From Ipomoea triloba (lineage: Eukaryota > Streptophyta > Magnoliopsida > Solanales > Convolvulaceae): 64,000 bases of DNA. The translations under genes and the position numbers were made by a program. A model generated the notes under the pieces. It was not told the origin of the DNA. It was given only the letters and a program-made list of their open reading frames with translations, and did no database searches. Positions 35,225 to 47,200 of this stretch are shown here, in pieces. Numbering within the stretch: the stretch's first letter is position 1; every line of letters begins with the position of its first letter. The stretch spans positions 4,556,753 through 4,620,752 of the forward strand of contig NC_044929.1 in assembly GCF_003576645.1 (NCBI RefSeq), in the 5' to 3' direction.

Positions 35225-35809
35225 CCCAAAATAATTCAAAGAATAGAATATCCCACAGCACAACTTCTGAGACTCTATGTATGGCTTAAGGGTCGCTTCA
35301 GTTGCAGACGTAGAAGCCACAGCCTGATCTATCACATTTGCAGTGCGCTTAAAAACTTCTAACAATGGCTTTGCAAAATTATCAAGGCAGTACTTAAGAT
35401 CAAGGAGCAACTTATTGGCCTTAAACTGATACTGAAACTTATTAAACAAGGAATTCAGAGTAGCTAACAAGCTGAGCCAGCAGTTGAAATGCATAAGGGA
35501 AGAACTCACTCATATCTCTCTCCAAAATCATTTGGAGGCTAGGGGACAAACTTTCTTCAAAAGCAGATATAAGAGAGAGAGCCCTCTCACAGGCCCTTCT
35601 AATAAGAACAGCCACTGATTCAAAGAGGTAGTGGTTGAAAACAGGATTTTTTGGATTCTGACAGATTATGTTCAGGACTTGCATGAGACCAGCTATGGAA
35701 GGTAAAGCAACCTCACGAGAAATTTCTGCAGCACCAAGCACTCGCATAATACACTGCATTATGTATTGATTCTCTTCAGAGAAAGTTCTGGCTTCTTCAA
35801 GGCATGACC
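35225..35809 (-). pseudogene. captured exportin-2 (CAS/CSE1) fragments in swapped order
   Basis: Two blocks of the importin-alpha re-export receptor. In element sense the first (about 35809-35460) reads [40 protein letters not shown] and [14 protein letters not shown], from the middle of the protein. The second (about 35475-35225) reads FQYQFKANKLLLDLKYCLDN, LKPYIESQKLCCGIFYSLN, which belongs near the N terminus. Their order is reversed relative to the normal protein. No introns are visible within the blocks. Confidence 0.85.
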
Positions 35810-35924
35810 TCGGCCATGCGCTGCCGAGGTGTGACCTCGGCCGTGTGTGGCTAAGGAGGCCTCAGGGGGCGCTTTTTTTTTTTTTTTGAGTTTAAACACC
35901 GATTTGGTCCTTAAATTTCAGGTC

Positions 35925-36480
35925 AGCCAAGTGAACAGAATAGATAAAACCCATCCAGATCTTTCTTCTCCTGCAACTAGTTGGAAAACTGACACTAGTG
36001 TCACTCGAATAGGAGTACTACTAAAACCAAGCACTGTTAAGTCTCATGAAGTCAAAGCTTTGAGTTCCCCACCTTGCACATCACCAAGAGTATTACATGG
36101 AAAAAAAAAGTTTGTTGGTGTTCCCGAAGATAATGATGCTCAAGAATCAAGAGAAGTGGCAAAATCAACATGAAAATTTAGCTGGGCATCGAAGGGATGA
36201 AACATTGCTTTCTTCAGTGTTCTCAAATGGATATATTGGTGATGAGAGTTCATTCAACAAGTCAGAAAATGAGTATGCAGCAATGAACCTCAATGATTCA
36301 GAAGTCGTGTCGCCAATGTCTAAGCACTCGTGGCAAGAGAAGCAAAAAAAAAAAAAACAACTTTCTGAAAGATGGGCCCTGGTGGCATCTCATCGAAGTC
36401 ATCAAGAACAGAGACATCTCCGTAGAAGCTCTAGTACTCTAGGTGAGATGCTTGCTCTTTCTGAATCTTTCGTCGAGAGG
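35925..36480 (+). pseudogene. captured fragment of a probable TRM/DUF4378-type gene
   Basis: Plus-strand frames, antisense to the element, read TRIGVLLKPSTVKSHEVKAL, then after a frame change QLSERWALVASHRSHQEQRH and LRRSSSTLGEMLALSESF. The SERWAL...RRSSSTLGEMLALS pattern recalls plant TRM (TON1-recruiting-motif) proteins. This assignment is from memory and less certain than the other two fragments. Confidence 0.5.
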
Positions 36481-37608
36481 CTTAACAATGATGCCCGGGA
36501 AGATTACCAGAATCTTTCTGCTGCGGCACTTCGATACATCTCGATCACAACCAATCACTACAAAAGAACTCCAAACACATTCAACATGAAATCTCAAAGG
36601 CCAGCCGCAAAGGAGGCGTGAATGGCCGAGGTGTGACCTCGGCCATGGGTGGTCGAGGCACGGCCTCGGCCTTGCGTGGCCGAGGCGCGACCTCGGCCAT
36701 GCACTGCCGAGGCGCGACCTCGGCCATGTGCTGCCGAGGTGCGACCTCGGCAGTGTGTGGCCGAGGAGGCCTCCGTTTTTATTTTGCGCTTTTTATGTTT
36801 TTGTTACTTTTTTTGTTTTTTGTTTTTTGTTTTATTTTGTTTTTTTATTTTATTTTGTTTTTTTTTGTTTTTATTTTTTTTATTTTTTTTTTGCTTGCAT
36901 GCTCATAGCTTACTTTGGCCGACCGTAGGTTCGGTCAAAGGTTGGCTCTTCCGTAGGAAGGTGAGCGAGGTTAGGCCTCATACCATCGCATAGGAGATAG
37001 CGTTTTTGGAACTAAGTCATGAGCTCGGTTCAGAAAACGCCCCTTCCGTCGGGTAGCTAGCGGGATCGGATCCCGTGCTATCCCTTAGGAAATAGAGTGT
37101 GCGATCTATTTTTCCGTTTTTTAATTCTTTTAGCAACTTTGCGCCTCGGAGGCATGCTTTGCCACTTGGTGACGAGGCGAGGTGCCTCGGCACCCGGTGC
37201 CAAGGCGAGTCGGTGCCGAGGTGTGGACCTTGGCACCAAGTGCCGATGCCAGGTAAGGTGCCTCGTTTATTTATTTATTTTATTTTATAAAGAGCATACC
37301 GAGGTCGAGTCGCGGTCGAGGCCTTGAATTGTGGCTAAGGCGGTCACGGTCTTGTATTCTCTCTCTGCGAGGACTCCACCTCTACTCTTGAGGAGGCGGT
37401 GGTGGGGCCTGAGTGAGGCCTCTATCCACGATTGTTGTTGAGCTGACTACAAAGATCCTCTTGCGGCCATGGTTGCCATTCTAGCTCAAGTAACGAGAAC
37501 CATGGGAGCTGCTAGATCTTGATCGAGCCATTTCCATTGATAAGTTCATGTTCTGTAGTATGTAGAGCTTGCCTGAGATTTGATCTCACCTCTCAATGAA
37601 AGCACCAA

Positions 37609-37947
37609 TGACGGTAATAATCTGTTACCGGATATTATTTGAGTATTATAGAGTATTTGAACACAATATTGAGTACAGTGTTTGGTGTACAAATGAGTTC
37701 AGTATGTGTTTTGTCTAAGTTCAAGTGTCGTGTCTCTACTTTGCGTTGTGAGTCTTTTTATTTCCTTCAGCTCAGTAATGGAGCGTTAATGCTGAGGAGC
37801 TGAACGTTGGGCATCAATGCTAGGGAGCTGAACGTTGGGCATCAATGCTGAGGAGTTGAACCGTTGAGCATTGATGCTGAGGAGTGAGGTGTCTTGGGTA
37901 GTTTGCAATAATTCCGGGTCGGGTGCTGTTGCCCAATTACTCTATCA
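37609..37947 (-). repeat. LTR (5' LTR in element orientation)
   Basis: Partner of 33939-34283, starting TGACGGTAATAATCTGTTAC and ending CAATTACTCTATCA on the plus strand. A primer-binding-site-like sequence lies just outside its inner end. Confidence 0.9.
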
Positions 37948-37952
37948 ATGGT

Positions 37953-38612
37953 AAGATTTAATTAAAATTTAATGAAATCAAACTTATTTCTTATAATAGC
38001 ATGTTTACAAGCATTATTATGTTTGAAGAATAAAAGAAAAAATATTATGTATGCATGTGCATGGTAATAATAATGGAAACATAATAGAAGTTATAACGCA
38101 GAGATATTTTCTTTCCATAAAATTGTATAGTACAACTCTTATAGCATAATGTATACAAAAATTTAACAAAAAAAAAGGACATAATTCAGGGATATAACCT
38201 GGATTGAAACATATTATGTTTTTATTAGGTTTAGTATTTAATAGAGGCCAACCTGTTAAACATATTAATAACACATTTAACCTTTAAGATTATGGTGTTA
38301 ACCGTTTATAGGAATTCGGGTACACAAACTCGTTTATAACCTGCTAAGAACCTATTGTTATTTATGTATAACAATATATATAGCTCAGGGTTGATTTAGG
38401 CGGGGAATTTTTATTTTTTTTCAAATAAAAAGGTATAAAAATATTTATGCTAAGATGAAAAATAATAGACCTAACAATTATCAATACAACTCAATATTTA
38501 GTCTTAACCTGTCCTCAATCATCAAACGGGTCAATCTGTTAAGAATATGTTATATCTCGTATCTTAACATATTATATAATAACAATATATTAGTACTCAA
38601 AAAAAATATAAT

Positions 38613-38699
<87 letters not shown>

Positions 38700-38800
38700 T
38701 AGGGCACCTCTTCCTTTTTGCGTATGGCATCGCCACTCCCTTTGGCAGTATCCACTAATTCGAAACTTAATTTGAAAGTCATATCTCGACCCGGATAGGC
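37953..38800. other. intergenic with dispersed repeats and a long (TA)n tract
   Basis: Continues the repeat-rich stretch upstream of NAC copy 2. (TA)n spans about 38612-38696. The ~110-bp repeat unit is at about 38365-38495. No gene. Confidence 0.5.
38574..38622 (+). mobile_element. micro-insertion with perfect 17-bp target duplication
   Basis: ATATAATAACAATATAT at 38574-38590 recurs at 38606-38622. The 15-bp insert is TAGTACTCAAAAAAA, which matches the 3' end of the local SINE family (AGTACTC...AGTAGTATTC plus A's). The TA tract adjoining the second copy makes this example slightly less secure. Confidence 0.7.
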
Positions 38801-39007
38801 GGTGAAATTTTTTTTTTAATTTGGGATAAAAAAAAAGTTTTTAAATTTGGGACAAAAATATTTATATAAGTTGGAAAATAATAGACCTGGTAATTATCAA
38901 TAGGACTTAGTATTTAGTAGGGGTTGATCTGTTAAACATATTGACAACACGTTTAACCAATTATGATGTTAAACTGTTTAACCCCGAGTTATCTAGAAGT
39001 GAAAAAA

Positions 39008-39359
39008 CAAAAAAAAAAAAACAAAAAAAAACAAAAAAAAAAAAACAAAAAAAAACAAAAAAAAAAAAACAAAAAAAAACAAAAAAAAAAAAACAAAAAA
39101 AAACAAAAAAAAAAAAACAAAAAAAAACAAAAAAAAAAAAACAAAAAAAAACAAAAAAAAAAAAACAAAAAAAAACAAAAAAAAAAAAACAAAAAAAAAC
39201 AAAAAAAAAAAAACAAAAAAAAACAAAAAAAAAAAAACAAAAAAAAACAAAAAAAAAAAAACAAAAAAAAACAAAAAAAAAAAAACAAAAAAAAACAAAA
39301 AAAAAAAAACAAAAAAAAACAAAAAAAAAAAAACAAAAAAAAACAAAAAAAAAAAAAAA
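39008..39359. repeat. 24-bp minisatellite of C, 13 A, C, 9 A
   Basis: About 14.6 nearly perfect copies of a 24-base unit with C residues alternately 14 and 10 bases apart. The left duplicate has only about 25 bp of irregular A-rich sequence here (near 26897-26922). Because 24 is a multiple of three, long lysine/glutamine or phenylalanine frames are open on both strands; they are not genes. Such uniformity is also what an assembly artefact might look like. Confidence 0.9.
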
Positions 39360-39723
39360 GTAGAGCAATTAATAGAATCACAAAAAGGAGCAATGAAAAT
39401 ATTTTTTTTTTAAAAATTGTTAACTCAAATTTATCTAAATTTCAAGAAAACCTTATGAGCAGTAAAAATTTGATGAAAACAACAAAATTCTTAGAAGATT
39501 TAAGAATCATGAAATATTTAACAAGATTTAAAGCAAATGGTGTGAATTAACTTCTATTCTTTTTCATGACTATAGGAGTATAGGTGCAAATGAATATAAA
39601 GAAATATGGAATTTGAATTGTCATTAATGTGGTTTATATAAGTTTTTTTTTTTTTAGTTCTACTGGCTCTGTTATAATATGGTTTATATAAGTTGCGAAT
39701 GGATGGTGCAATAATCACATTAA

Positions 39724-40166
39724 GGGGGTGTTTGGTTGGATGAAAAATCTTTTCCATGGAAAAGATTTTCCATGAAGTGGAGGAAAATGTGTTTTTCCGT
39801 TGTTTGGTTGGATGGAAAATGTTTTCCATTGAAACTTGAGTTCTCAAAAGTTAAGGAAAACAAATTCTTAGTTGGAAGGTGATATTTTGTTTTCCATGGA
39901 GTTTGGGAAGAAAGTTTGAACAAGTAGACTATTTTACCCCCATCAATAATAATATAATATATTATCACTATTAATTGTTAAGGGTATATTGGTCTTTATA
40001 TTCATAATTTCTTATCATTCCAAATCCAACCGAACAATGGAATTCATATTCCCAGTAATTTCTTTTCCACCAACCAAACAATGGAATTTATTTTCCTAGT
40101 AATTTGTTTTCCATGAAATTTGAATTCCATTTCCTCCAAATATTTTCCAGCGAACCAAACGGGCTG
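39724..40166. mobile_element. Tourist-like (PIF/Harbinger) MITE with TAA target duplication
   Basis: It begins GGGGGTGTTTGGTT and ends AACCAAACGGGCTG, with TAA at both sides (39721-39723, 40167-40169). The left duplicate gives the empty site CACATTAATAGTTAC at about 27281-27295, with a single TAA. The interior holds many TTTTCCATGGAAAA-type inverted motifs. 443 bp, no transposase. Confidence 0.88.
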
Positions 40167-41234
40167 TAATAGTTACATATGACATTTGATGGTTAACTTT
40201 CAAAATGATAATGAATACAAATAATGCGAATTAACTTCAATTTTTTTCTAACATGAATATTGAACACTCATAAAACCTCAAAATTTTCATTACCATAGGT
40301 GCAAATGAATATGGAGAAATAAAACATTAGTATATACGTACTATTCTCACAAAACGAGATTTATACATCCCATGTGCTTGTCATAGTCTTAATTTCATTG
40401 TTAATGATATGACACATTTTTGTGTTAAAGTATTTTCATTTTTTTGCAGTTTCTTTTCATTGTTGAAAATTTTATAATCTTATTTCATGTTAATTATTTG
40501 ATATTATCATTTTTTTTAGTATTATTAAATTTTAATTTTAATTTATCCATATAAGCCCTTTTTTAATTTCGCCTATAAAATGTTTGAACCGGTCCTGTTA
40601 ATCCGTTTACAAATCGTGTTTAAATTCAACCCTTTAACCTTAACATGTCGAGTGTTCGTGTTAAGAAATTCAATCCTTTAACATTAATGTGTTGTGCCCA
40701 TGTTTAACCTTATCGTGTTAATGTCGTTATCATATCAATCCGTTAACGAACCTGTATGCACAAATTGCTAGGGAAATAGTTAGAATAAATTGCATATATC
40801 TCCATTAATATGATGTTTTTATTTTAATTTGATTAACTTTATGTATTTTTAAATTAGAAATTCAACCCCTTAACCGTGTCGTGTCCATCTTTAGCCTTAT
40901 CATATTCATGTCATTATCGTGTCAACCTGCTAACGAACCTGTATACACAAATTGTCAAGCCTAGAAAATAATTAGAATAAACTGCATATATGACCGAACC
41001 AACAAAATTTGATTAATCATTTTTTAACTGAAATATTTTAGTTCAATTAACCGTTAATTCGGTTCGAAAGTGTCGATTAACCGAATTAACTCATCGGCTA
41101 ACCGCATTAAGTGTGTATATATATGTTTTTAAAATTTATCATTTATGTATTGATGTAATGACTATTTTGTGGTGTGAAATTATAAATTTACAAATTTTAC
41201 AGAGATTATCAATGATAATATACAGTTTAGCACT

Positions 41235-44200
41235 TCATTTTCTTGTTTGCAACCTGTGATCGATTGCTCTGTTTTCCTTCTGGTCCACTGAAGATGAGGT
41301 CTGCAGTCGATCTTCAGCGCATGATGTTGTTGGAAGTTTTTCTGTTTTTAGCTGATCTGCAATCAGCTCAGAAAGGTCATCTTTTTTATAATTCATTAAA
41401 GCCCCTACCGATCCCAGAAAGCCTTCATGCAGCAAAAACATTGCTTTCATCTCTGATTTTGACCTGCAACCATTACAACCATGACATTCTCAAAAAAAGC
41501 TAATCAAAAAAGCTACTTTGAATAGCTTTTAGAATTTTAGCATTTTGAAGCAATAAGATGTTACAAAAAGCTGATTAACCAAACAGTTATATTGATTATT
41601 TAATCAATCAAGTCAAACAACTAATAGTGGTCAAATAAGTTAAAATTGGCTGATAGGCTAACTATTTTACCAAACATGGCCAATTTATGTTTTATGTTTT
41701 CTCCATTGACTGATCTCTTCTTTAAGTCAACGGAACTGAAAACTTTAGCACCATCTATGCTGTCTACTATTATCTATAAGAAATCTAGATATCATGATCA
41801 TATTAAGAGAAAATAATGAGTTCTGTAGTTCTGTATAGGGTGAAACAATGTCATACCATCGCGCATGGGGAGCAAATGCTCAAAAGGTACTAAGGCTCCC
41901 ACTGGGAGAGCATTGAGATTGGATAGGTTAAAGTGGTGGTGAGACTGGAGTGATTGGACCACTATAATCACATTGCTACCTACCAAACCCTTACCCCTAA
42001 AATTGAATTTTCTGCGGTTAGAGGGTGGACTACTCTAATTGCTCCAACCGTAATTCATTCAAACTGCCTTACAGATGGTGGTCAACCACTCTACCGTCAC
42101 TCCCAAATGCACAGCAAGACAGCCAGTGTCATCATACCAAAACAGAAAGTCAGTAGTCACATGTGGTATGTTTCATGAGTTAGTTAGGTATGTCTTCTTC
42201 TCTCCTATCAGTATCAGTATCAGTATCACAGGTGCATCAATTTAGATATCGCATTCTTAGTGTTGGCTCAGAAGGAGAATAGTAAGACTAGGACCTAAGA
42301 GGAGCAGAAAAGGTACCAGAAATCAACTGCCACAGAAATTGTGTCCATTGTATAAGCATGACCCAGGATGAAAAACCCTCCAAAAAATATTCTTTTCAGT
42401 CCATAGCGGAGCGCATTAAGGTATGCAATCTGAATACAAAAAAGTAAATGAAAGCAAAACATCTAAATTAAAAAATAAATAAGTAAAAACTAAAAAGATC
42501 TACCAAAAGAACTATCTAAAACTGTCACTAAGAGAACTTGGTAAATTTTTACTCACCTGACCAATGTTATTTGAAATCATTCTCAGCAGAGAACGTGCAA
42601 TATCTTCTGGTTTCCAGTCTTCTAGCTCTTTATTTTCTGAGATTGCTTTGCCAAAGCTAGAAGCAATAGCCGTTGAGGCAAGGCCAATCTGTTATCATTC
42701 ATCATTCATCATTCATCAATTTCACAAAAAAAAAAAAAGAAAAAAAAGAAAAAAAAAACCCGGATCAGTAAGCTCTACGCCCTCTACATGGCCACAATTT
42801 GCAGTTTAAGTTAAGTTGTATATGGGCCAATTACACAACAGAATCAACAGTATAAAGTTAATAAAGTTCATTATGTTAGCAGCATAAATTTATATTTCAT
42901 CTTCTTAATGCAAATGCATATATATAGATCCATAGCTTTTCTATGTTAACCCATCAAAGAATTCCTTACCTGCCCAAGATTCCAGAAATGCTAATGCTAC
43001 ATTGACCAAAAGTTTTCACCAAAATCTTTCACCATTAATAAAACTCTTTTTATTCATTGGTTACCATGAATTGGCCGACCCCACCCCGCATTAAAAAAGG
43101 AATCTACTTATTAATCAAATATGAATCATATATCATCAAATGGTGAAAACTTTTGGTCCATGTAGCATTACCCTTCCAGAAAACCCAACACACATAATAG
43201 AAACATACTAGCACATTATATCAACCACCCTTTATGTGAGAGACAGACATGAATCAACCAGCAACAACATTCCACCATGCACAACACTTTCTCCTTCAAG
43301 TAAGGTGTTTTAAAATATTAAATTTGTTCCATATCCAGCAAATGCATCATGCATCCAGAGGAATTTTGTAAAACCTGAATAGTACGGATGTTGGACATAG
43401 AGCATAGATGTTGAAATTGTTTAATACTTATGAACCCTAAATGTTTTATTAATTTAGAAAATGATGTTTGATGAACTTTCTAACATGTGCAATGTCTCAA
43501 GATAAATAAAACTATAAAAGAAGACATACCTTTGAATAGTCAGTTCCATAAATGTCTCCTACAAGCATATCTATAACTCTGTTGTTTCCTTGATGACTCA
43601 GTTCCAGCAACTCATCAAAACTGGTATATGAATGCATATTTATTATCTTCTTGTCAGAACTAACACAGAATTTAGTAAAAAATGATAAGAAGAAAACAAA
43701 TCCAAACCTATTGCATTTGGTCAAAAGCTTTCCTAAGCCCCAAAAAGTACCACCACCAATACTGGTTCCGCTTACTCGCTCAAACTTGTTGTCTCCATCC
43801 ACCTACCATTGGCACCAAAATGAATGATGTGCTTAAATAAATTATGATTACTAAAGCTTGTCTGTTTCACTCCTAGAATATATATGGTATGTCTTCAGAA
43901 AAATATAAATAATGTTATTTAATCATTTTGATAAACGGAGTAGTATACAGTCAAAGATTTCTCTGCAAGCCTTGTGGAATTAATGTTCTGCATTAGCTAC
44001 TCTACTTCCTCCTTTCCTCTACATCCCTCAAAACTCCTCCATGCATGAGAGAATTTACCTTGATCATGCTAACTCCTGACCCAATATTGACAAGGAGGTA
44101 AGGGTAAAGATCATTTTGATCTATCTGCTGGTATTCCTTCTTCCCATCCATGTATGTAAAAGCTTCTTGGTGACGAGACTACTCACCAAAACAAGAGGAA

Positions 44201-47200
44201 TAAAACTTCTTTTATCAATTAATCAATAGGAAAAGGGTATGAAAATCATACAGAGGAAAAGCTCAATTTCATAAAGAGCATTTGAAGCTATGGGATATGA
44301 CCATGTTAAGGATAAAAAATCACTTCCCAATCAGATTTCAAATGATAAGGAAGCTCTAAACAAATAAGGCTTCTATATTTGAGTTCTAAAAGAAAAGAAA
44401 ATATAATCATAATCCCAAAACACTGCATATGTCAGAATCACATAGAGAAAGAAAAAATGAAGAATTAAGTATTTGCAAAATTAGTTTCATTTTACTGCAC
44501 CAATGTTGAGCTCTGAAGTGCATGGATCAAAATACAGAGCACTACTCTTAAATTTCAACAATAAAAATATAATATATAATTAGAACCTCAGTCACATGAT
44601 ATATAATTACTCTTAACAGGGTAGCAAAGATTGTGGAGTGGGGAAACCTGAATGAATTTACATGTAGAAAACACACATAAACAGAAAAAAGAAAAACAAC
44701 AAAAACTAGAAAACAAATGAATAAAAGATGATACTGCACAGAGGAATCCTTGAGAACCAACCAAAGGCAGGATACTAACCAGATACATCCTACTATGAAA
44801 AGCCTACCTCAAGCAGAAAATTTGCTCCAGCAACAAGACAATCCATTTCATCCACTTTGTCTAGAGTAATTCCTAGCTTTTCTTTGAATAGATCAGCAAA
44901 TTTGAATGCGCCTCCACCTGTTGCCTTTGAATGAATAACAGCATATTAATAGGTTATTCTACTTTTCACCAAGTTTGATGGTCAATCAGTAAATTAATTA
45001 CCTAATGTGTCAACAATTATACTCTCTGAATCTCAAGCCATACAAATTAAATGATATTCTGCCAGTGTCAGTTTCAGTGACACAGTTTGATTGGGATGTC
45101 ATTCAAGAAAAAGTATGATTGACCACAAAGTATACTGTGCAGGAAGGTGCACCAGCTCTACCTCTCTACAAGCATAAACCACATAAAGTAACCATCTGTG
45201 TGACATTTTGACTCTGTTGTTTGTAGAAAGGGCAATAATAATTTTATCACAATTGATGATTAACTAGCTACAAGGAAAATATATCAAGAATAGTATTAAA
45301 AGTTGGGATTTTTAATTTAATCTTACCAATTGAAAGTTGTGAATGGTGGTGTATTAAGGTTAAAAACACAGACGGGGAATTAATTGAAATCGAAAAGGGA
45401 AAAGTAATTTCATCCATTATATTTTGCCAATCCCAAAAGATAGGAAATCATCATCTGCAGAAGCACTTATGATACCCCTACCCTTTAAACTGTTGTGTAG
45501 GTGCAAAACTGCTTTCAACAATTCTTTCATATTCTGGTAATTAGATATTTGACAATTTACTAGCCGGAGAAATTCTCCATTTTTCTAAAGAAATGGAAAA
45601 TTGGAAAAACTAAAAACAGAAAATTTCTCTTGTACATTTGGAAAACAAAAGATAATGGAGAATGGAAAACTGGAGAAAGGAAAACAGAGAATTGAAGTAA
45701 ATGTAGCCTAAATATCCTCATGACTAACTATGGAACACAATGCTAGAGAATCCTTAGCAACCTGAGAGGATGATAAAGCAAATATGTGATTGTACATTTG
45801 ATCAGTCAGCCAATGAGTCACATGCTATGACCAAAGCAACAGCAGGAAGCCATGAGGGCATTGCAATGGGGAGGGGAAAAGCAGATAATGCCAGGCATTT
45901 CACAAGTAAAGTGTTAATCTATAAAAAGCAAGCAACCATTCTATATCAGGTGGAGATATGCTCAGAACCAAAGATTTGACAGTGCAAAATATTTATACCT
46001 TAATGATAATCTTCTCATTGGTGTGAAGTTCATGACATCGACCACCTGTAACCATTCTATATCTGTAAGTGTAACAAGAAGATCAAATGGCATAAACAAA
46101 ATAGCATACGTAACAACCAATTATCAGATTCTCCAAATTATCAAAAGATGAGATCAGTGAATTCACTGCAGTGACAACTTTTGCTTTATTATGCTGTTAA
46201 GACAACATGTACAGGTTACCTGACACACACAAGGTTTACTGAGGTACTAGGATTTTAGTGAAATAAAGATGTATATGAATGTCAAAATAAATCATTCCAC
46301 AAAGTCTATTTTGGGGGAGATTTAACATCATAAAACAACAATTATCTTTTTGCCAAACTTGAATACCAAAAATGAGGTAGGACAGTTTTCATTTCACAAC
46401 ACATGATGATAAGCCCAAAATAACCTATAAAAGCGCAGAAAGTCTTAAATGTCTAATGGAGCTATAAGGTGGCTGAAGTCTAGAGACCAATTCATGAATT
46501 CCATTCAGAAATGCATTAATCATCATATGAGCACACATACCAGGATATTGAAGCTTCTTAGAAGATAAAAATTTGATGCATTCACTGATCATTCTTGTTT
46601 CAAACTTGACAAAGTGAAGACTGCCACAGAAAGCAGAATGGTTCCAGTTGCCATTCAGTATAGAAACTGTTTCATTTGACAATTGCCCTTGCTGATCATT
46701 AGTTGAGCAATGATTGTTGCTTGAAACATAGACCATCTTGATGAGTGAACCTGCAGAAAGATAAGTAGCATATTGGCATTCAGGTAATGGTGGTGCATTT
46801 GCTTTGCAGCCAATGCAACTTATAACAAGTAGTGCAAAACTGTGATCTTTTAAAGGAATCAATCTAAATAAAAATCATTCATAAACACGCAGGCACTAGT
46901 GCAATAAAACGCTAATTTTACAGTACCCTATTTCTGCACTAAAGATTCCCCTATCGACTTTCGAGTTTTCAGGACAATTATAAACAAAGCTGGCTTTCTT
47001 TTTCCCTGAAACAACACCATCACTCCACTCACAAGAATGAAAAACCTCACGCATCGCAATTAAAGCCGGTAATCGTAGAAAACCCCAAAAATAAAGCGAA
47101 TATTTTCGATTCAGCTTGGAAAGATAATAGCACAAAGAAAACTGAGAAATGAAATGCTTTTGTTTTCAAATTAACTTGGGGTGATTAAAAAAAAAAAAGA

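Larger units (their letters stand above)
34454..37325. repeat. GGCCGAGG/CCTCGGCC inverted-repeat clusters inside the LTR element
   Basis: GC-rich clusters at about 34454-34556, 34712-34741, 35803-35866, 36622-36776 and 37143-37325. Each is made of short palindromic units such as GGCCGAGGCGCGACCTCGGC. The 36622-36776 cluster is a ~30-bp tandem array. The clusters sit at the edges of the captured gene blocks. Confidence 0.8.
33939..37947 (-). mobile_element. non-autonomous LTR retrotransposon carrying captured host-gene fragments
   Basis: Two direct repeats of 345 and 339 bp bound the unit, each TGAC/TGAT...GTCA in element sense. The 5-bp target duplication ATGGT is exact at 33934-33938 and 37948-37952. 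Minus-strand orientation follows from a primer-binding-site-like TGGTGCTTTCATTGAGAGG (37589-37607, one base inside the LTR) and a purine tract AGGGAGTGGGGGA beside the other LTR (34284-34300). No gag, protease, RT, RNase H or integrase frame is visible in 3.3 kb of interior. The interior instead holds fragments of at least three nuclear genes, annotated separately, parted by GGCCGAGG/CCTCGGCC repeats. It must have relied on enzymes from another element. The LTRs differ by several substitutions and small indels, so the insertion is not very recent. Confidence 0.9.

Noticed and set aside
36618..36993. Open frames coding GRGATSAMH-like repeats
   Set aside because: They are readings of the GGCCGAGG/CCTCGGCC array inside the LTR element, followed by a T-rich tract.
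33939..37947. Plus-strand orientation for the LTR element
   Set aside because: No primer-binding site follows the left LTR on the plus strand. The minus strand gives both a TGG-starting primer site and a purine tract at the right places.
38597..38782. Open frames with IYIYIY repeats here and at 26.6, 50.4 and 51.3 kb
   Set aside because: Translation of (TA)n microsatellites.
38941..39550. Long Lys/Gln-rich and Phe-rich open frames on both strands
   Set aside because: They are produced by a 24-bp A/C minisatellite whose unit length is a multiple of three. No protein signal.
46896..47135. Separate small gene upstream of PANK exon 2
   Set aside because: The frame lies inside PANK intron 1 and shows no family signature.
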